A DNA stretch of 39,478 nt from Opitutaceae bacterium (GTDB lineage Bacteria > Verrucomicrobiota > Verrucomicrobiia > Opitutales > Opitutaceae): positions 1-39,478 of the forward strand of contig JABIRI010000245.1 of assembly GCA_018667915.1 (NCBI GenBank), read 5' to 3'. Position numbers and translations under genes: made by a program. Below are positions 36,117-39,478 of the stretch, piece by piece (the first letter of the stretch is position 1; every line of letters begins with the position of its first letter). The notes under the pieces were generated by a model, which was given only the letters and a program-made list of their open reading frames with translations, did not search any database and had not been told where the DNA came from.

Positions 36117-36806
36117 TCAGTCTTTCATCACAGGGTAGGAACGCGCGAGGCGACGGGGATCAGCCCCCAGTAAAAATTGAATCAATAGGCAGCTGTTGTG
36201 CACCTGCTGCCGCATAGGTCCATACCGCTGAAACCGACGCGATGACGTCACGACCGATGCCTTGAGAACATCCACTCCAGATCTCGCCCGGGCGCGGCGA
36301 ACGAGATCCACATCTTCAAACAGGGGCCACGTTTTAAACCCATTCAAGTCGCGATAAAAAGAACGACGGATCAATATGCCTTGGTCACCGAATCGGGTGA
36401 ATACCGAATCGAAACGCGTCCACCACGCAGAAAACCGAAGCATCAACGTGGGTTCGTTAAACTGAATCCGAAACATTGCTAACTGACCATCATCGCGGCC
36501 CATGTAAGCATCGGCTGCTTCGATGGACTCATCGGTTAATCGAGTATCGGCGTGCAGAAATAGAATCCACTCACTTTCACTCACCCCGGCTCCGGCGTTC
36601 AACTGAGCGCCCCGAGATCGTTCGGAAACCTTGAGCGTCGTTGCTCCCGTCGCCTCCGCCAGTTCCACGGTCTGGTCGGAGCTGTGCCCATCCGCCACCA
36701 CCACTTCCGCATTCGGCCAGACCTTCCGCACGCTGGTCACTGCGTCCGCAATGATTGCGGATTCATTCAGCGTGGGAATCACCACCGTTAACTTGTTCAC
36801 GGGCAT
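36117..36806 (-). CDS. TIGR04283-type glycosyltransferase (family 2)
   Basis: 229 residues. A GT2 fold is visible: VVIPTLNESAIIADAV, then VVVADGHSSDQTVELAEATG (a variant of the nucleotide-sugar Asp motif), GAQLNAGAGVSESEWILFLH with ADTRL (the D-x-D-like motif) and GDQGILIRRSFYRDLNGF. Members of the TIGR04283 group are associated with arsenosugar biosynthesis in some genomes, but the usual partners (arsM or a radical-SAM ArsS-type gene) are not in this window. A short hydrophobic patch at the C-terminus (LLIQFLLGADP) may anchor it. Stop and start overlap with the DUF3047 gene (TGATG), so the two are coupled. Confidence 0.82.
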   Translation of the reverse strand: MPVNKLTVVIPTLNESAIIADAVTSVRKVWPNAEVVVADGHSSDQTVELAEATGATTLKVSERSRGAQLNAGAGVSESEWILFLHADTRLTDESIEAADAYMGRDDGQLAMFRIQFNEPTLMLRFSAWWTRFDSVFTRFGDQGILIRRSFYRDLNGFKTWPLFEDVDLVRRARARSGVDVLKASVVTSSRRFQRYGPMRQQVHNSCLLIQFLLGADPRRLARSYPVMKD

Positions 36807-37501
36807 CAGGGACGGGAGGTCTCGGGAGCAGGAATTATTTCCAGAAATAGCTCGGTAAAATCGGCCTCCGCCCGGGAATCGGTGTTATCCGTATCCACCA
36901 TAATTGCGACGCCCGATATCCGACGGGGTAATTCGCCAAAAAACCGTTCGTAATCGGCTAACACATCCCGCTCTTCAAGATGCCAGTCCCTCGACTCGGC
37001 GTCTCCCGATTTGTCTCGCAGGACAATGTGCCCGACCTGCCGCGTGTAAGGACTAGGAAAGACCGTTCCCGGCAACTCATTGACCGACCATACATAATTG
37101 ATCGCGCGAGTCCGGGTCGGTATGATGGAGGTTTCGAAAACCACAAACACCCGGGCCGCAAAGTCGTCGCCGCGCTTGGACCTCTGATCAATATCGTCAG
37201 GCAACTCTGCCCGCACTCGCCAACGCCAGCGTAGCCGAGCGACCTGCGGGTTCTTGACGTTAATTTCCCGCAACAACGCACGATTCGAGTCAACGCTTCG
37301 ACCCGTAACGATCAGCTGTCCGTCCGTTTCGAGGGCTTCATATTCGGTGGCAGATATGAGCGGAAAACCCCGTTCCTGCCAATTCTCGAGGAACGCAGAT
37401 TCGGATTCACCCAGTAGGTTCACCGCGACGGTCTGAGCGCTTCCCGCTAAGTCCAAACAGAGTCCCAGCAGTCCGGAAAAAAGAAAAACCGCTCGATTCA
37501 T
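36806..37501 (-). CDS. DUF3047 protein, secreted
   Basis: 231 residues. A signal peptide is present (NRAVFLFSGLLGLCLDLAGS). DUF3047 blocks: LRWRWRVRAELPDDIDQRS, RGDDFAARVFVVFETSIIPT, RAINYVWSVNELPGTVFPSP, then WHLEERDVLADYERFFGELP and GVAIMVDTDNTDSRAEADF. The fold is probably a carbohydrate-binding-like beta-sandwich, and function is unknown. It is first of the three-gene operon (DUF3047, glycosyltransferase, DUF547). It begins 42 bases after sdhB on the same strand, and could share that transcript, although nothing shows it. Confidence 0.82.
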   Translation of the reverse strand: MNRAVFLFSGLLGLCLDLAGSAQTVAVNLLGESESAFLENWQERGFPLISATEYEALETDGQLIVTGRSVDSNRALLREINVKNPQVARLRWRWRVRAELPDDIDQRSKRGDDFAARVFVVFETSIIPTRTRAINYVWSVNELPGTVFPSPYTRQVGHIVLRDKSGDAESRDWHLEERDVLADYERFFGELPRRISGVAIMVDTDNTDSRAEADFTELFLEIIPAPETSRP

Positions 37502-37543
37502 CGTGCGGGTAATCTTCGCTGAAATTCGATTCGGACAAGTCGG

Positions 37544-38341
37544 TCAGACAGAACTCTTGGGCTTGAAGGCCGAGCGGATGGTCGCTCCCAAGTATTCCTT
37601 GTTCATCTTGGCGATAAAATCGTGACTGATCAGCTTGGGGCAAGCGGCGGAGCATTCGTATTGGTTCGAGCAGTTGCCAAAGCCAAGTTCGTCCATTTTC
37701 GCGACCATATTTAGGACCCGGGAATCACGTTCCGGCTGGCCCTGCGGTAAGAGAGCAAATTGGGAGACTTTCGCTCCGACAAACAACATGGCGGATGAGT
37801 TTTTGCAGGCAGCCACACACGCGCCACAACCGATGCACGCCGCCGCATCCATCGCGAGGTCGGCATGTTCTTTCGGAATCGGATTGGCATTGGCGTCACA
37901 CGCCGAGCCGGTGCGAACACTGATGAATCCACCGGCTTGTTGAATCGCATCGAATGACGAACGGTCCGTCACCAAGTCCTTCTGCACGGGGAATGGCTCA
38001 GCGCGATAAGGCTCGACCACGATAACATCGCCATCCTTGAAGCTACGCACATAGGTCTGGCACGAAGCAATGCCGTCGTGTGGCCCATGAGGCTTGCCAT
38101 CGATAACCAGCGAACAGGTGCCACAGATGCCTTCACGACAATCGTGGGCAAACGCGATGGGCTCTTCACTGCGGCGTTCGAGGTCATCATTGATGACGTC
38201 GAGCAGCTCGAGGAACGACATGTTGGGATTCAGATCCGTTGCTTTGTAGTCAACGAACTTACCCTTGTCCTGCGGACCAGCTTGACGCCAAACGCGAAGG
38301 GTAAGGGAAATGTTTTTAGAAGAAGAAGAGTCAGCGACCAT
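37544..38341 (-). CDS. sdhB: Succinate dehydrogenase/fumarate reductase iron-sulfur subunit
   Basis: 265 residues. Three cluster sites are intact: [2Fe-2S] in HDCREGICGTCSLVIDGKPH plus a later Cys in GIASCQTYV, [4Fe-4S] in CIGCGACVAACKNS, and [3Fe-4S] in CSNQYECSAACP. The protein is the subtype with a long loop between the [4Fe-4S] and [3Fe-4S] regions (SQFALLPQGQPERDSRVLNM), seen with B-type complexes (one diheme membrane subunit). It carries electrons from SdhA to quinone. It should be the gene right after sdhA, but a small element with its own gene (38357-38774) lies between them. No clear Shine-Dalgarno precedes ATG 38341. Confidence 0.94.
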   Translation of the reverse strand: MVADSSSSKNISLTLRVWRQAGPQDKGKFVDYKATDLNPNMSFLELLDVINDDLERRSEEPIAFAHDCREGICGTCSLVIDGKPHGPHDGIASCQTYVRSFKDGDVIVVEPYRAEPFPVQKDLVTDRSSFDAIQQAGGFISVRTGSACDANANPIPKEHADLAMDAAACIGCGACVAACKNSSAMLFVGAKVSQFALLPQGQPERDSRVLNMVAKMDELGFGNCSNQYECSAACPKLISHDFIAKMNKEYLGATIRSAFKPKSSV

Positions 38342-38356
38342 GATGGTAGAATTTCA

Positions 38357-38377
38357 GATTTAAGAATTACGATTTAC
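38357..38377 (+). repeat. Left terminal inverted repeat of the element
   Basis: The bases GATTTAAGAATTACGATTTA-C form the arm. It overlaps the stop codon of the four-helix-bundle gene (minus strand), so that gene's end is part of the repeat. Confidence 0.6.
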
Positions 38378-38726
38378 GATTGGCTCGCGTAGTTCGTATC
38401 GCGGCGACGACGATTGAAAGGAGTTCGGGGGCTTCGGAGGTGAGAGGTCCAAGTTTGGTTTTGAGCACCAACTTGGCTGCGACGATCAATTCCATCCAGT
38501 AAATGGACTCGTCGCACTCCTCTTCGACGATCTTGAGTTTGTTGATAAAATCGGCTTTGGATTTCGCCCGACACGCCGCTCGATAATTTGCTGCTACCGA
38601 AGTGCCACAACGCCAAAATAGACGACCCCGAATCGTCCCAGTTGATTCCGTAGGTAACGGATCGACCAAATGCACGACCCTCAAGGCAAATGCCCGAGTT
38701 CGCTGTATCATTTCGGCCTTGGTCAT
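38367..38726 (-). CDS. Four-helix-bundle protein (23S rRNA intervening-sequence/bAvd-like family)
   Basis: 119 residues, predicted all-alpha. Characteristic blocks: RTRAFALRVVHLVDPLP, GRLFWRCGTSVAANYRAACR with the conserved G-x-S-V/I-x-A-N-x-x-E/A pattern, SKADFINKLKIVEEECDESI and YWMELIVAAKLVL. These mark the TIGR02436/PF05635-type family, which occurs in 23S rRNA intervening sequences of Leptospira and Coxiella, as free genes in many environmental bacteria, and as the accessory Avd protein of diversity-generating retroelements. It is basic, and nucleic-acid binding is plausible. It lies between inverted repeats and interrupts the sdhA-sdhB gene order. No retroelement genes are nearby. Confidence 0.88.
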   Translation of the reverse strand: MTKAEMIQRTRAFALRVVHLVDPLPTESTGTIRGRLFWRCGTSVAANYRAACRAKSKADFINKLKIVEEECDESIYWMELIVAAKLVLKTKLGPLTSEAPELLSIVVAAIRTTRANRKS

Positions 38727-38753
38727 TGTTTTGCCTCACAGAAATCGTCCTTC

Positions 38754-38774
38754 GTAAATCGTAGATCGTAAATC
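38754..38774 (-). repeat. Right terminal inverted repeat of the element
   Basis: GTAAATCGTAGATCGTAAAT-C is the inverted partner of 38357-38377 (18 of 21). It lies 27 bases upstream (in the minus sense) of the four-helix-bundle start and immediately downstream of sdhA. Confidence 0.6.
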
Positions 38775-38776
38775 AA

Positions 38777-38792
38777 AAGCTACTTGTAGCTT
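38777..38792 (-). terminator. Hairpin at the sdhA stop codon
   Basis: Read on the minus strand, AAGCTAC-AA-GTAGCTT is a perfect inverted repeat (a 6-bp stem with a four-base loop in practice), spanning the sdhA stop and followed by TTGATTT. It may act as a partial terminator or attenuator between sdhA and the downstream genes. Confidence 0.35.
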
Positions 38793-39478
38793 CTTGTGCT
38801 CATCTTGACGGTCTCGTAGTTGAGGTCCTCGGTGAGTCGGTTCGGGACGTTGCCTTCGCCTTGATATTCCCAAGCGGCGACGTGCGCAAATTTCTCATCG
38901 TCACGGAGGCACTCGCCATCGGGGTGTTGATACTCTTCGCGGAAGTGCCCACCGCAGCTTTCCTCACGGGTGAGCGCGTCGCGGCACATCAGTTCGCCCA
39001 GTTCGAGGAAGTCGGCCAAGCGGCCAGCTTTTTCAAGGGCTTGATTGAGTGATTTGTCGGAACCGGGAACATTGACGTTGGCCCAGAACTCTTCGCGCAA
39101 AGCGGGGATGAGTCTAAGTGCTTCCTCCAGTCCCTCCTTGGTGCGCGCCATGCCACAATGATCCCACATGATCTTGCCAAGACGTTTGTGGAAGTGAGCG
39201 ACCGTTTCTTTGCCCTTGGTGTTGAGTAAACGCTGGGTCATCTCGTTCACCTTGTCGGTCGCTTCTTTGAATGCCGGATTATCGGTCGAAGGCGTCGATC
39301 CGGGTTTCACGTTCGCGAGGTAGTTACCCACCGTGTAAGGGGCGACGAAATAACCGTCAGCGAGACCCTGCATAAGTGCAGACGCCCCAAGGCGATTGGC
39401 GCCATGATCAGAGAAGTTGGCTTCACCTAGAACGAAAAGCCCCGGGATGTTGGACATGAGATTATAATCTACCCAAAG
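38780..39478 (-). CDS. sdhA: Succinate dehydrogenase/fumarate reductase flavoprotein subunit, C-terminal part (partial)
   Basis: 232 residues of the C-terminus; the frame runs off the right edge (codons before MSNIPGLF read LWVDYNL). [20 protein letters not shown] and [19 protein letters not shown] are the FAD-proximal, substrate-binding part of the flavoprotein (helix-capping loop and Arg near GANRLG). The remaining helical domain ([38 protein letters not shown]-like stretch, [12 protein letters not shown]) is the four-helix C-terminal domain characteristic of SdhA/FrdA. It oxidises succinate to fumarate in complex with SdhB. The upstream membrane-anchor gene would be outside the window. Confidence 0.93.
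   Translation of the reverse strand, partial: LWVDYNLMSNIPGLFVLGEANFSDHGANRLGASALMQGLADGYFVAPYTVGNYLANVKPGSTPSTDNPAFKEATDKVNEMTQRLLNTKGKETVAHFHKRLGKIMWDHCGMARTKEGLEEALRLIPALREEFWANVNVPGSDKSLNQALEKAGRLADFLELGELMCRDALTREESCGGHFREEYQHPDGECLRDDEKFAHVAAWEYQGEGNVPNRLTEDLNYETVKMSTRSYK

Larger units (their letters stand above)
38357..38774. mobile_element. Four-helix-bundle (23S IVS-type) element flanked by terminal inverted repeats
   Basis: A 21-base arm (38357-38377, ending ATTACGATTTAC) recurs in inverse orientation at 38754-38774 with 18 of 21 matches. Both arms are made of the unit GATTTACG. Between them lies only the four-helix-bundle gene, so the whole is a ~418-bp unit. It lies in the gap between sdhA and sdhB, 15 bases from the sdhB start codon and 5 bases from the sdhA stop. 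No transposase is present, and no clear target duplication is visible. Related proteins occur in intervening sequences of 23S rRNA genes. Confidence 0.6.

Overview
The window looks like a chromosomal stretch from a moderately GC-rich Gram-negative bacterium. My best guess is Verrucomicrobiota, close to Opitutaceae. Reasons: many predicted secreted proteins and lipoproteins, weak or absent Shine-Dalgarno sequences, a very large FG-GAP/ASPIC (CRTAC1-type) protein beside a vanadium haloperoxidase homologue, and a non-enterobacterial succinate dehydrogenase iron-sulfur subunit. This placement is an inference. No rRNA, tRNA, CRISPR array, phage or transposase gene was seen, and no gene-free stretch exceeds about 250 bases.

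Region by region. 1-1810: the C-terminus of an aldo/keto reductase-like protein overlaps a GMC oxidoreductase gene whose 15th codon is an in-frame TAA. 1820-2452 (-): a secreted dihaem cytochrome c. 2655-7329: a secreted vanadium haloperoxidase homologue and a giant FG-GAP/ASPIC protein, separated by a 26-bp imperfect inverted repeat. 7330-8425: an AT-rich leader with regularly spaced TGCA sites before a SatD-family gene coupled to a membrane protein. 8438-10132: a secreted DUF255 protein whose usual CxWC-type motif is replaced. 10218-12847: a cNMP/CBS/DUF294 protein plus a DnaQ-type exonuclease. 12898-18145: a Cu/Ag-type RND efflux cluster. 18142-20888: ChrA, a BamE-like lipoprotein and an inositol-monophosphatase-family protein. 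20991-23992: a DUF4212/VC_2705-type sodium symporter pair, then an ABM monooxygenase and a secreted LolA-fold-like protein. 24125-25909: a second sodium:solute symporter.

25934-30907 (-): gpsA, a histidine kinase with a periplasmic solute-binding sensor, and lysA-panB. 31008-33412: a small membrane protein, an AbgT transporter and a LEA14-like lipoprotein. 33588-35309: amtB-glnB behind a convincing sigma-54 promoter, closed by a strong hairpin. 35326-37501 (-): a compact DUF3047, TIGR04283-type glycosyltransferase and DUF547 operon. 37544-39478 (-): sdhA (partial) and sdhB, split by a small element that carries a four-helix-bundle (23S IVS-type) gene between near-identical terminal inverted repeats.

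How the genes work together: several clusters show clear cooperation. These are copper export (Cys-rich metal-binding protein, CusB-like adaptor, CusA-like pump), ammonium uptake with its PII regulator, a cNMP/CBS/DUF294 regulator that family knowledge links to the DUF4212-type symporter 8 kb away, and lysine/pantothenate synthesis. The most unusual items are the four-helix-bundle element inside the sdhA-sdhB operon, the nonsense codon in the GMC gene, the TGCA array upstream of satD together with the cyclase-like motif layout of SatD, and the cysteine-less DUF255 protein. I found no complete, clearly undescribed multi-gene system.
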